64,000 nucleotides of DNA from Sacculina carcini (lineage: Eukaryota > Arthropoda > Thecostraca > Sacculinidae), in contig OU696582.1 in assembly GCA_916048095.2 (NCBI GenBank), positions 5,424,001 to 5,488,000 on the forward strand, written 5' to 3'. Position 1 is the first letter of the stretch. Each line of letters opens with the position of its first letter. This document shows positions 1 through 8,810 of this stretch, one piece after another. Both the position numbers and the translations under genes were made by a program. The notes below the pieces were generated by a model. It was not told the origin of the DNA. It made no database searches and saw nothing but the letters and a program-made list of their open reading frames with translations.

Positions 1-1176
1 GTCGCAGACGATGAGTCTTCTCAGAAAAGTTTGGAATATATTTCGATACATATGTACAAATTCCCAGAAAAACATTGCAATTCGGACCGCGAATTGGGCA
101 CACAGATACCCGTCATAGCTTCCACCTTGCGTGGATCTGGTTTGCAACCTTTCGCGGAGTACACATTGCCAAAGAATATCACTTCATCAACACCAATGCT
201 AATCTTTTCGGCGATTAGTACGATCTTGTGCTCGCTTCATCAACTGAAATAAGCGTAAGTCATACTCATCCTGTTTCTGGCCAAAAACAACAATATCATC
301 TGCAATATTGATAACGCCCGTGAGACCTTGTAAAAATTGGTCCATTTTTAGTTGAAAAATGTCTTGTGAAGCACAGATGCCAAACGGTAGCCGTTTGAAA
401 CAGAACCTTCCCAAAGGGCTGTTGAAAGTTGTCAGTTTCTTCTAGTGTTCATCAAGTCTGACAGCCCAGTATCCCGACTTAACATCAAGCTTAAAAAAAC
501 AGTCGATCCAGCCATAGCACGTGTTATTTCTTGGGTTGTAATAATACGATGATGCGGTCGTCTAATGGCCTTGTTGATATCTCTTGGATCCAAGCAGACT
601 CGCAGTGTACCACTTGGTTTTCTTGTGACCGTAATGCTCGATACCCAATCGGTGGGCGCTTGCACACGCTCAATGACATCTAAGTCTTGCATTCTCTGTA
701 GTTCAGCGATCAATTCTTCTTGGACACTGATAGGGCACTGTCGAGGGCTATGAACGACAGGCGGGCATCTCGGTTCACGTCCAAGTGGGCAATACCAGGC
801 AAGCAACCCAGTCCCTGAAAGACATCCGGGAATTTTTCCTATCAAACCATCAATGGTTGTCATTTTCTGCTGTTGAATGGCATAAACACTGATGTAACTT
901 CACCATGCCCAGCTCCATACAGGCTGGCAATCCGATCAAAATTGGACCAGTGGTATTCGAAATGTGAAGCTTCAGAGATGATGCTTTTCCTTCAAATGCA
1001 CAATCAATGGTCAGAAATCCACATTGCTCTACTGGAATGCCACCGTAGACATGAATCTTCGTGTCACCTTGCTGAACATCAACAGTGTTGGGCATTCTAT
1101 CTAAACACCGTTTCGGCAAAATGTTACCATCGGCTCCAGTATCAACCTTAGCCCTGAAGGTATGAATGCCTTTCAT
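1..1176 (-). pseudogene. Ty3/gypsy pol fragment: protease and reverse transcriptase
   Basis: The retropepsin is at about 1176-880 (minus), with active site VDTGADGNILP and a later ILIGLPACMELGM that fits the IGxD/ILG flap region. The RT follows: DVIERVQAPTDWVSS and LRVCLDPRDINKAI at 700-560, then LPFGICASQDIFQ and IADDIVVFG at 400-290. The connection region is visible to base 1 (FLGICTYVSKYIPNFSEKT). The order PR-RT and these motifs match the Mag/K02A2.6-like gypsy lineage. Reading frames change near 860 and 430, and the catalytic box reads IADD where YxDD is usual, so it is probably dead. It runs off the left edge. It is probably the 3' continuation of the gag relic at 5375-6307, separated by the non-LTR insertion; that link is inferred from orientation and order. 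Confidence 0.85.
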
Positions 1177-1327
1177 CCCTGGGATACTGAAGGCCCTTCA
1201 TCCCCATGTTCCAGTTTGCAAACGTGTTTTCATTTTTCTATTTGTGCCTACTCCCTGCTCGCTGTGATGTTCCTGTCGGTTGTCTTTTTCGCGCCTGTGT
1301 ATAAATATGTGCGCTATATTAAATATA

Positions 1328-1355
1328 TGTTGTTGTTGTTGTTGTTGTTGTTGTT
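1328..1355. repeat. (TTG)n microsatellite, 3' boundary of non-LTR element
   Basis: About nine TTG units. On the element's sense strand this is a (CAA)n tail directly after the ORF stop. A second (TTG)n tract of similar length and the same orientation lies at the other end of the element (5349-5374). Confidence 0.9.
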
Positions 1356-1357
1356 CC

Positions 1358-4300
1358 TCAGGTTGTCTGGCCGAGCAACCTCGAGCTCCTGAGGAAAGAC
1401 ACGGCACCGACCGGGTTGTTCCACAGGTCACTGAGAGATGTCATTTTGTGTTGGCGTCTGAGTTGTGTGTGTGCTGTGCAGTGTTGCATGATGTGTGTGA
1501 TGGTGTGTGGTGCTGAATTGCAATCTGGACAGGTGTCATCGATTGAGTCATTCAACCTTTTCTGATATGACAGAAGGGCAGGATGATGACCGCATCTCAA
1601 CCTGGCCAGATGTACCTTGTTTTCGCGTGTGAGTGTGTTTTCTGATTTGTGTATGTCAGGTGGGTGTCTTTGTAGGAGTGTATTGTGTTGTAGTGAGTGT
1701 ATGGCTTTCCGTGCGATCTCTGTGTGTATGTGTTTCTTGATTGATGTGCGTGGGGGAGCTGGTGGAAGTGATGTGAAAATTTGTCTGTGGTAAAGTGTGC
1801 TTGGTGTTGTTTTTATGTTTCTGTCTGTGTTGTCTTGTGTTGTGAGGTGATGTAGTGGATGTGCTGTGTTGGTGACTGCTGCTGCGAGTGTTTGTGTGCC
1901 TCTCATGTCTAGGTGGTGTGTCAGTTTGAGTATTTTGGTTTCGTGATGAAGGTGGTCTGCTGGTGTGGTAGCTGTGCATCCTGTTATTGTTCTGAGTGCG
2001 GTGTTTTGAAGTGTGTTTGTGTGGCGTGTTGCGAGATTGCTAGCCCATGCGGGGCTAGCATATTCTATGACGGGTCGGATGTACTGTTTGTATATGGTGG
2101 TTGTGGTGTCTTTGTTGTGTCCGAAAGTTGTGTGAGAGAGTGCTTTCAGTGTGTTGAGGCGTGGAGTGACCTTGGTTTTAATGTTGGTGATGTGCTGTTT
2201 GAATGAGAGTTGTGTGTCGTATGTGACGCCTAGTATTTTTGGTGTGTGCGTGTGTGGGATGATCGTGTTGTTGATGGTGATTTGTGGTGTGTAGTTGTGT
2301 TCGGATGTCCAGTTGGTGATGAGTGTGGCTGTGGATTTGGCAGGTGCAATGTTCAGTTGGTTTGTGCTGAACCATTGTTGTAGTGTGTTGATGTAAGGTT
2401 GTAGTGTGTGCACTGCTGTGTCGGCGTGTCTGTGTGTGCTTGTGATTGTGATGTCGTCTGCATATGATGATATCTGTATGGATGGAGTGTTGGGTGCTGG
2501 CATGTCATGTAGGTATAGGTTGAATAGTGTTGGTGCTAAAACGGAGCCCTGAGGGACTCCGTTTGTTATGTTGCGTGTGTGAGATGATTGTCCGTTGTAC
2601 CTCACATGGGCGCATCTGCCAGCGAGGTAGTTGGCCAACCATCTCTTAGTGTTATTGTGAAGTGTGGTGTCTAGTATTTTGTTTGTGAGATTGTGTCGTG
2701 GAACTCTGTCGAATGCTTTGCTGATGTCTAGTGTTATGAGTAGTGTTCTGTGTGGTGGTTTTGTTGTGTTTATGTTACCCATCATGGTCTGTGTGAGTTT
2801 TGTGAGCAGTGTGGTTGTGGAGTGCAGTGATCTGAAGCCGTGCTGTGATTGTGATAGTGGGATTTGTGGTGTGATGAGTTTGAGTATGAGGCGTTCTGTG
2901 ATTTTTGATGGTGTGCAGAGCAGTGTGATTGGACGATGTGAAGAAGGAAGCGTGGGGTCTGTGCCTTGTTTGTGTAGTGTGATGATGATGCCCGTTTTCC
3001 AGATGTGAGGTATTGTGTTGTGTGAGAAGCTGTAGTTGGATATGTTGGTGAGTGCCTGTATGCCTTGTGGACCAAGATGTTTCAGATGGATGTTACTTAT
3101 TCCATCTGGACCACAGGCTGATGATTGTTTGATGTTGTGTATGATGTGTCGTGTCTGCGCATGTGTGAATGGTGTGTATAGTGGATCTGTGCTGAATGTG
3201 TGTTTACGTCTGATGATTGTCCTGTCTTTTTGTGTAGGTGTGATGTGGCTGATGTGTGAGTAGTGGTTAATGAGTGTGTTTGCTTGTTGTTTATTTGATG
3301 GTACAGATGATGTGTCGGTCGTGATGGCTGCGTGGGTGCGTGTTATATTGCTGTTTGAGAGTGTGATGCTTTTCAGTGTGTTGTATAGTTTTGTGGTGTT
3401 TGATCTGTGATCTAGTGTTTTTATGTAGTTGTGCCAGTTCAGTGATTTTTGTTCATGTATCTTGGTGTTGATTGTGGTGTTGAGTGCGTGTATTTGTTCG
3501 GATGTGTTGTGTGAGTGTGGTGTCGGAGAGTGTTTCAGTGTGTCGCGTTGTTTGATGAGTGTGTGTATTTCTTGTGTAAAGTTTGGGTTGTGGTGTTTTC
3601 TGTGTCCTTTTGGGATGTGTTGTTTGTCTGCCTTGTGTATGATGCTGTTAAATGTTTGGACTGTTTTGTTTATGTCTGTGATGTCTGTTGTGTTGAGTTG
3701 CGTAAATGCTAGTTCCGTGTCGTGTGTGAATAGTGACCAATTGGCTTTTGTGTAATTTGTGTAAGTGCGTCTGGTTGTGTTTGGTGCAGTTCTGATTTTG
3801 GTGGTGATGACGATTGGAAGGTGGTCTGAGCCAAGCTCTTTGACCACCTTCCAAGTGGTTGTGTGAGTGAGATCCGGTGTGCAAAATGTGATGTCAGGTG
3901 ATGTCGAATGATAGTGTGCCTGATGTGTGGTGTGAGTGTGTTGGTGAGTGTTGTTGAGAATGTAGAGGTGTTCTGTTTGTTGTAGTATGTCTGTGCCTCT
4001 GTTGGTGAGTGGATTGTGTGTGTACCAGGCAGGATCTTTGGCGTTGAAGTCACCGCCCAGTATTATGTTAGGTGTGTTTGTGAGGTTGCGTATATCTGGT
4101 GTGTAGTTGCGAGGTACTGTTGGTGAAGTTTGTGGTGGAATGTATACGTTGATGATTGAAATGTGTGAGTGTGAGCCAGTGCGTATTTGTATCGATTGTT
4201 GTTCTGTTGTGGTGTCGTTTGGTGGTAGTAGTGTTTGTGTCTGTGTGCTGGTGTTTGTGTAGTTGATAGTACTGTGTATGAGTGTGATGAGGCCACCGCC

Positions 4301-5080
4301 TCGACCACTAGTGCGGTCTTGGCGGATGGTGGTATAGTTGTGAAAGGTGGGTGTTCTGTGGTGCTGTTGCAATTTTGTTTCCTGTATGAGTGCTATGTGA
4401 ATGGAGTGTCGTGTGAGGAAGTGTGTTAATTCGTGTTTTTTTGTGTTGATGCCGTCGATGTTGAGCTGTAGAATGTTGATGTTGTGTGTGCGGTGTAAGT
4501 TGGTGTTTGTGCGAGTGAGAGTGTTGTTGAGATGTTGAGTTGTTGATGGAGGTGGTGGTGGTGGTGAGTGTGATGATGATGGCAGAACTGATGGTGATGA
4601 TAGTGAGGATGGTGCTGATGGTGATAGTGATGCTTGTGAGGAGGACGAAGTTGTTGGTGAGTGTGAGGATGAACGAGTTGCATGTGAAGATGGGAATGAT
4701 GGTGATGTCGGTGGTGCTGATGACCGCGATGATGTCGATGGTGATGAGACAGAGGTGACTGATGTTGATGGTGAATGTGCCAGTGTCGGTGTACGTGCAG
4801 GTGTTCTTGAGTTTGGTGTGCATGATGAGCAGACGAATGAGCTCGTGTATTGTGTGATGTTGTGGAGTGATGTGCATGTGGTGTGGCACCAGTTCAGGCA
4901 GGAGTTGCACTGAACTGAGCCTTTTGTGTGTCGGCGTGTGGTGAGTGGCTGTGTACATATGTGGCAGGTGTATGTGTGTCTCGGGCCTGGATGTGGTTCT
5001 ACGTCTCCTGCGAGTGTGAGCATACGAGAAATGATCGCGAGCGGATCATATCTCGACGCCCCCGCAGGAGACGGTGACAT
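1358..5080 (-). CDS. Non-LTR retrotransposon polyprotein: 2A-like, PHD finger, endonuclease, RT
   Basis: The open frame extends upstream to 5173, but only from a GTG; the first ATG is at 5080, so I start there. Residue numbers below count from 5173. Residues 51-64 form a 2A-like stretch ending DVEPHPGP. Residues 70-118 have C4HC3 spacing (C70, C73, C89, C92, H97, C100, C115, C118), i.e. a PHD-type finger. Residues 120-215 are a Ser/Pro/Thr linker. An APE-type endonuclease follows from about 232 (LQLNIDGIN, IQETKL, GGDFNAKDPAW, GSDHLPI). The RT spans about 690-970 (ACGPDGIS, DISKAFDRVP, GVPQGSVLAPTLFN near 873, SYADDITIT near 904). A CPDC...H...C motif lies near 1215. No stop codon or frameshift interrupts 1,240 codons, so it may be a recently active copy. 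It acts in target-primed reverse transcription. Confidence 0.9.
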   Translation of the reverse strand: MSPSPAGASRYDPLAIISRMLTLAGDVEPHPGPRHTYTCHICTQPLTTRRHTKGSVQCNSCLNWCHTTCTSLHNITQYTSSFVCSSCTPNSRTPARTPTLAHSPSTSVTSVSSPSTSSRSSAPPTSPSFPSSHATRSSSHSPTTSSSSQASLSPSAPSSLSSPSVLPSSSHSPPPPPPSTTQHLNNTLTRTNTNLHRTHNINILQLNIDGINTKKHELTHFLTRHSIHIALIQETKLQQHHRTPTFHNYTTIRQDRTSGRGGGLITLIHSTINYTNTSTQTQTLLPPNDTTTEQQSIQIRTGSHSHISIINVYIPPQTSPTVPRNYTPDIRNLTNTPNIILGGDFNAKDPAWYTHNPLTNRGTDILQQTEHLYILNNTHQHTHTTHQAHYHSTSPDITFCTPDLTHTTTWKVVKELGSDHLPIVITTKIRTAPNTTRRTYTNYTKANWSLFTHDTELAFTQLNTTDITDINKTVQTFNSIIHKADKQHIPKGHRKHHNPNFTQEIHTLIKQRDTLKHSPTPHSHNTSEQIHALNTTINTKIHEQKSLNWHNYIKTLDHRSNTTKLYNTLKSITLSNSNITRTHAAITTDTSSVPSNKQQANTLINHYSHISHITPTQKDRTIIRRKHTFSTDPLYTPFTHAQTRHIIHNIKQSSACGPDGISNIHLKHLGPQGIQALTNISNYSFSHNTIPHIWKTGIIITLHKQGTDPTLPSSHRPITLLCTPSKITERLILKLITPQIPLSQSQHGFRSLHSTTTLLTKLTQTMMGNINTTKPPHRTLLITLDISKAFDRVPRHNLTNKILDTTLHNNTKRWLANYLAGRCAHVRYNGQSSHTRNITNGVPQGSVLAPTLFNLYLHDMPAPNTPSIQISSYADDITITSTHRHADTAVHTLQPYINTLQQWFSTNQLNIAPAKSTATLITNWTSEHNYTPQITINNTIIPHTHTPKILGVTYDTQLSFKQHITNIKTKVTPRLNTLKALSHTTFGHNKDTTTTIYKQYIRPVIEYASPAWASNLATRHTNTLQNTALRTITGCTATTPADHLHHETKILKLTHHLDMRGTQTLAAAVTNTAHPLHHLTTQDNTDRNIKTTPSTLYHRQIFTSLPPAPPRTSIKKHIHTEIARKAIHSLQHNTLLQRHPPDIHKSENTLTRENKVHLARLRCGHHPALLSYQKRLNDSIDDTCPDCNSAPHTITHIMQHCTAHTQLRRQHKMTSLSDLWNNPVGAVSFLRSSRLLGQTT
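4982..5023 (-). other. 2A-like ribosome-skipping motif with His for Asn
   Basis: Codons read MLTLAGDVEPHPGP. The canonical 2A core is D-V/I-E-x-N-P-G-P; here the Asn is His. The position, just after the N-terminus of a non-LTR ORF, matches where 2A sequences are known in trypanosome L1Tc and in sea-urchin CR1 elements. Whether the His form still skips is unknown. Confidence 0.65.
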
Positions 5081-5180
5081 GCGTGGAAATGAAAGTGTGA
5101 GGCGAGCGGTGTTGGTACTGTGTCTGTTGTTTGTGTATGTGTAGCGTGGTGTCACGATTTGTGCCAGTTGCACTGAGCTG

Positions 5181-5201
5181 AAAAAAAAAAAAAAAAAAAA
5201 A
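5181..5201. repeat. A21 tract (T21 followed by CAG on the element's sense strand)
   Basis: A 21-base homopolymer in the leader of the non-LTR element. On the sense strand it is T21 immediately followed by CAG, which resembles a polypyrimidine tract and 3' splice acceptor just upstream of the ORF. Confidence 0.9.
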
Positions 5202-5348
5202 GACCTGTGGAACCCGGGTGACCGAAGCCGATCCCAGGAGCTCGACAGCCCCGCCGTTCTGGCGAGGCTGGAAGGGTTGTTGCTGCGGTTTGGCCTCCAG
5301 ATTGGAGGGTGGTCCCACGACGTAGACGTCGCAGCTCCAGGACCTATA

Positions 5349-5374
5349 TGTTGTTGTTGTTGTTGTTGTTGTTG
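5349..5374. repeat. (TTG)n microsatellite, 5' boundary of non-LTR element
   Basis: About eight TTG units, preceded by ctatatg just as the left tract is preceded by atatatg. The gypsy gag/pol relic resumes directly to its right. Confidence 0.9.
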
Positions 5375-6307
5375 ATACTCGCGGATAAATCAACAAGCGC
5401 TTCTATCTTGTGAAAGTTCCCCGTAAATTCCGTGTTACAAAACGTGAATGTATCGCCACCAGAACATTCCGGCTTTTCAACAGTGTCATTCTTTGATCCA
5501 CTGTCATGCACAGTGTGTAGTCGTCGAGACCCAAAATGATTGGCCGGTAGATTTGCACATGGAAGCAAAATGTCCGACCTTATTGCATTTAAAACATGTG
5601 CTTTTCAATACGGGGCATTGTTTCCTATCAGGCGCATGCGACTTTCCACAGTATCTGCATTTAGGGATTTTGCTGTCGTTGCTAGTTCTACTAGAACCAT
5701 TTGACTTTGCTACAGCATTGACAGTGATGTAATCTGTCTGATGACAGACAGATGTCTGCAAAACAGCCATGAGCGCTCGATTAGCCTCAAATGTGCGTCC
5801 AATATCAACGGCCTCATTCAACGTGAGTGATGAATCCCTGGTCAATAATTTTTCCTGCATCTGAGGGTGTCTGCATCCAAGTATCAATTGTTCCACAATT
5901 CGATCTTCTTTCATTCTGTTTTCAGGAGAGAACTGACATTTATCTGCGTGTAAAACGAGTCGAGAAACAAAGTCATCAATACTTCCTGAATCTCCCAGTT
6001 TGAGTGCTGAAAAATGGTACCTTGCGATTCTGAAATTGCATTTAAGAGCAAAATGGAATTTGAACCTTTCCAAAATTTTATCAGGGTTTTTCTTATCTTC
6101 CGCAATCATTTCGAAAGATTCGAGAAGATCGATACCTGTTGGCCCTAGCCACAGCATCAGAAATGAGGCTTTCTCTTCATCAGATTTTTGCAATAACGGA
6201 CCCTTGAAAACATGGTCAACATAAGACGTGAATTTTCTGAACGAGTTGGGTAAGTCAGAAGAATCCCAATCCAGAAATGGAATAGCAATGCCTGACATTT
6301 CGGTCAT
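5375..6307 (-). pseudogene. Ty3/gypsy gag with two zinc knuckles
   Basis: The main frame (6307-5504) encodes 267 residues starting MTEMSGIAIPFLDWD, a gag-like matrix/capsid region (KFHFALKCNF, SSIDDFVSRL-type text). Two knuckles follow near residues 215-250: CRYCGKSH followed by C, and CFKCNKVGHFASMC (CX2CX4HX4C). Gag would package element RNA in cytoplasmic particles. After the second knuckle the frame shifts, and 5568-5375 continues to a protease-like IEALVDLSAS before stopping at the (TTG)n tract. It is followed upstream by a primer-binding site and LTR. It is interrupted by the non-LTR insertion and by frameshifts, so it is non-functional. Confidence 0.85.
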
Positions 6308-6465
6308 AATGACGATACAAAAATCTCAGCAATGAAGTAAACAAATATTTCCACAACCAGAAAACCAGGAGAAACGTTAAAAAATCTTGATCAAACCGGC
6401 AAAGAATAACAGAACCTAAATAAAAACTTCAAATCAGCCCAATGCTCAAATCATCGCATGAAAAC

Positions 6466-6482
6466 ATTTTACGCTGCCACCA
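6466..6482 (-). other. Primer-binding site of gypsy element
   Basis: The minus strand reads TGGTGGCAGCGTAAAA directly after the LTR end ACATTACA. TGGTGGCAGCG-type sites are common next to the LTR in Mag/K02A2.6-like gypsy elements. The primer tRNA is not determined here. Confidence 0.6.
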
Positions 6483-6792
6483 TGTAATGTTATGTTGTTG
6501 GTGATTAATAAAGATCCCAAATCAACTCTGTATTGGGTTCACAAGCAACGATTGAACTTTATGTTTTGTTTTGTTTTTATTCACACCGACCAACAGGATG
6601 ACATGCCAATTATAGGCGGAGTACACATATTACAATTCACGAAAGCGAATAGCAAATATAAGAATACATCAAAATTATACATCAAAATATACCCGAAACA
6701 TTATAAAAACAAACACACACCACATGGCGTAGTACACACACCTTTGACCCCCAAAGCTGCCACTTCGAGCCTAGCGAATTCACTTCATTACA
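6483..6792 (-). repeat. Putative 5' LTR of the minus-strand gypsy element
   Basis: A 310-bp stretch bounded by TGTAATG and CATTACA, an exact 7-bp terminal inverted repeat with TG...CA ends, abutting the primer-binding site. The partner LTR would lie left of the window, so pair identity cannot be tested. Confidence 0.55.
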
Positions 6793-7079
6793 GTTAATTC
6801 AATTCGATGAATCAAATTGTTTTATATAGCGCTCATGTAAAACCAGAGAATCTTTCACCTATTTGTTGTCTTTATTGCGCGCATCGGCCTGAGACTATAT
6901 AGCGTACCACACTGCGCGCCTATATGCATCGGTAACTGCCGGTAGACTCAAGAGAAGGAGCTGATGAACGAATCCGGCCAAGATTCGATCAACGAACGTT
7001 TGATTGAAACTAGACGTCATAGGAAAGAATCACACGTTTATTCGTCAATTATCGATGAGATTCGAATACAAGACTACAT

Positions 7080-7700
7080 GCACACACGTACACTCTCAGT
7101 ACAAACAATGGATCTAGTACAATATTGCCCTATGAACATATTAGCCACAAACGCTTGTATACTCCCATACTCTGCAATAGGGCAATATGTTCACCTCGGC
7201 CAGTGTAGTGTCAAAGGCGTACCAAGTGCGGTGAGTGCGACTGCGGCTTGTGGCCAATATGTTCACTTTTCACCACATCATAATTTCAGTGGTTTTCAAC
7301 ACAAGACACGAGTTAATACACAACAGGTAGCCAGCACCTTACATACTGTGCGGTTATTGGCTAGGCTCAGTAATCTAACTTGACTAAACCTGACCTGACC
7401 TAACCTAGCCAATAACATCACAGTATGTTAGGTGCTAGCTACTTGTTGTATATAAACTCGTGCGTTGCGTTGAAAACCACTGAAATTTCGCTATGGTGAA
7501 AAGTGAACATATTGGCCACAAACCGCAGTCGCACTCACCGCACTTGGTACGCCTTTGACACTACACTGGCCGAGGTGAACATATTGCCCTATTCCAGGGT
7601 ATGGGAGTACTCGGGCATTTGTGGCTAATATGTTCATAGGGAAATATTGTAGTACTCCCCAAACAATGAATTCAATATCGCACGTACAAGTGAAAGAGTT
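7080..7700. mobile_element. Foldback element with ~290-bp inverted arms
   Basis: The left arm (about 7085-7372) and right arm (about 7400-7690) are long, nearly identical inverted copies separated by a spacer of under 40 bp containing cctgacctgacctaacct. Each arm holds several copies of aatatgttca and the shared text ggccagtgtagtgtcaaagg. There is no transposase ORF; small ORFs in the arms are mirror images of each other. The structure is that of a non-autonomous foldback or MITE element that would form a long hairpin in single strand. I found no clear target duplication by eye. Confidence 0.8.
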
Positions 7701-7755
7701 TAGCCGTGGATAGATACCACATTTCCAGGATACGGGACGGGGACCCACGTAATGT

Positions 7756-8395
7756 TTAACTCTTCGTAATGTTTAACTCCAGTTTTAACTCTTCTTTGAT
7801 CTTCTCCTGGTGGACGTAATGGACGAGCCCAAGGAGAACGGCACAACTGGCTACGTCACACGATTTACCAAATTGCAAGGATAATTTGCTATATGAGCTT
7901 TCTTTGATCTCTGTTATTACTTGGGACAAGATATATGGCGCCATGTCATCGATTCATCTGTGGATGGTGTTCTTTGATAGAGATATGACACTCAGTTTCT
8001 TCGCTTGATCCTCCCCGCATACCTTGCTCACCATCTCGTATGCACAAGGCATAATCAGATTCTCTGCAATGTTGTGGCATTTTTGTTGTTCGGCCACATT
8101 ATATGCAACAAAGTAGGATGCTTCGACTGCAGCTCGAAGTTTTTGGGCTGAAATTCCAAATGAGCCGAACTGGATATTCTTCAGTGCTAGAGCCTGGCGC
8201 TGAAAATAAGCCTGATCCTTATTTTGAAGATTTGGATGGCACTTCTGAAGGTGAGTTGAGAGTTTTGATGGCTACAGGCTTTCATTTGTCAACAATTTGT
8301 GACATATCACACATTGTGGCCGATCCTCTCCACCGGATGGTGAATTCACACAGCCATGGCGAAGAAAGGCGTCAGAGTAGGTTTGCTTTTTGGAC
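7756..8395 (-). pseudogene. hAT-type ZBED transposase, N-terminal half (inverted)
   Basis: On the minus strand a start near MSKKQTYSDAFLRHG leads into a BED-like finger (CVICHKLL, then H and C in LSTHLQKCHPN). It continues as KLRAAVEASYFVAYNVAE, then SLSKNTIHRRIDDMAPYI and FGKSCDVASCAVLLG. This is the N-terminal architecture of ZBED5/FAM200/SCAND3-like proteins, which derive from hAT transposases. Similarity stops near 7770, next to a short direct repeat of cgtaatgtttaactc. Frames are partly broken. The remaining C-terminal half of the same kind of protein lies in the opposite orientation at 8811-9869, so the gene is split by an inversion. Confidence 0.75.
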
Positions 8396-8539
8396 ATTTT
8401 ATTGTTCAATCTGCAGAAAAAGAAAAAATGCATACACAAGTGTGAACACAGAAGTTATTTTGTTTCTCATGACATTCTAGGTAACATTAGAAGAGCTTAT
8501 TCATCATAGGAATGATGTAACTGTGTTAAAAAAAAAAAT

Positions 8540-8800
8540 TATGCACTCACACACTCTGATCAACATACTCCGCAACTGCACAAACACCACCCTCTCACTT
8601 CACCAGTAACACACTGAATCTAACATGCACCGAACGACCGTTGACTGCACGCGGATACCATACGCGCGTGCACACATTCGCAGCTCGCGCTTATGCGACG
8701 CAGCTACCTCCGCGCGCGCGTGCAACACATGCATACAAAATCATATCCCCGCAAACACACACACACACGCACACATACACACATTGTCTCCGTCGGTAGA
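8540..8800. repeat. CA-rich and CpG-rich spacer between the two transposase halves
   Basis: Contains CA and GCGC runs and no convincing ORF. It could be the old 5' flank or promoter of the hAT gene, caught at the inversion junction. Confidence 0.5.
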
Positions 8801-8810
8801 GCACCGGCGA

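Larger units (their letters stand above)
1356..5348 (-). mobile_element. Near-complete non-LTR retrotransposon (CR1/Jockey superclade) with 2A-like motif
   Basis: The element has one long ORF on the minus strand, a roughly 270-bp GC-rich 5' leader (5080-5348) and almost no 3' UTR before a (CAA)n tail. The sense strand is very rich in C and A and poor in G and T, so the plus strand reads as continuous TG-rich sequence and the protein is unusually rich in Thr, His and Asn. Its insertion splits a gypsy element, so it is younger than that element. Clade assignment is from motif style only (APE-type endonuclease, one RT, C-terminal Cys/His motif). Confidence 0.85.

Noticed and set aside
1198-1431. 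Polyglutamine/polycysteine-coding small ORFs over the (TTG)n tract
   Set aside because: They are translations of the microsatellite and of the retroelement in other frames; no independent gene.
1913-3755. Several plus-strand ORFs of 65-114 codons rich in Val, Cys and Ser
   Set aside because: Mirror frames of the minus-strand non-LTR ORF; the TG-rich composition avoids stops.
5375-5450. A second gypsy protease (IEALVDLSAS)
   Set aside because: Only a short degenerate stretch cut by the (TTG)n tract; kept as part of the gag/pol relic, not a separate gene.
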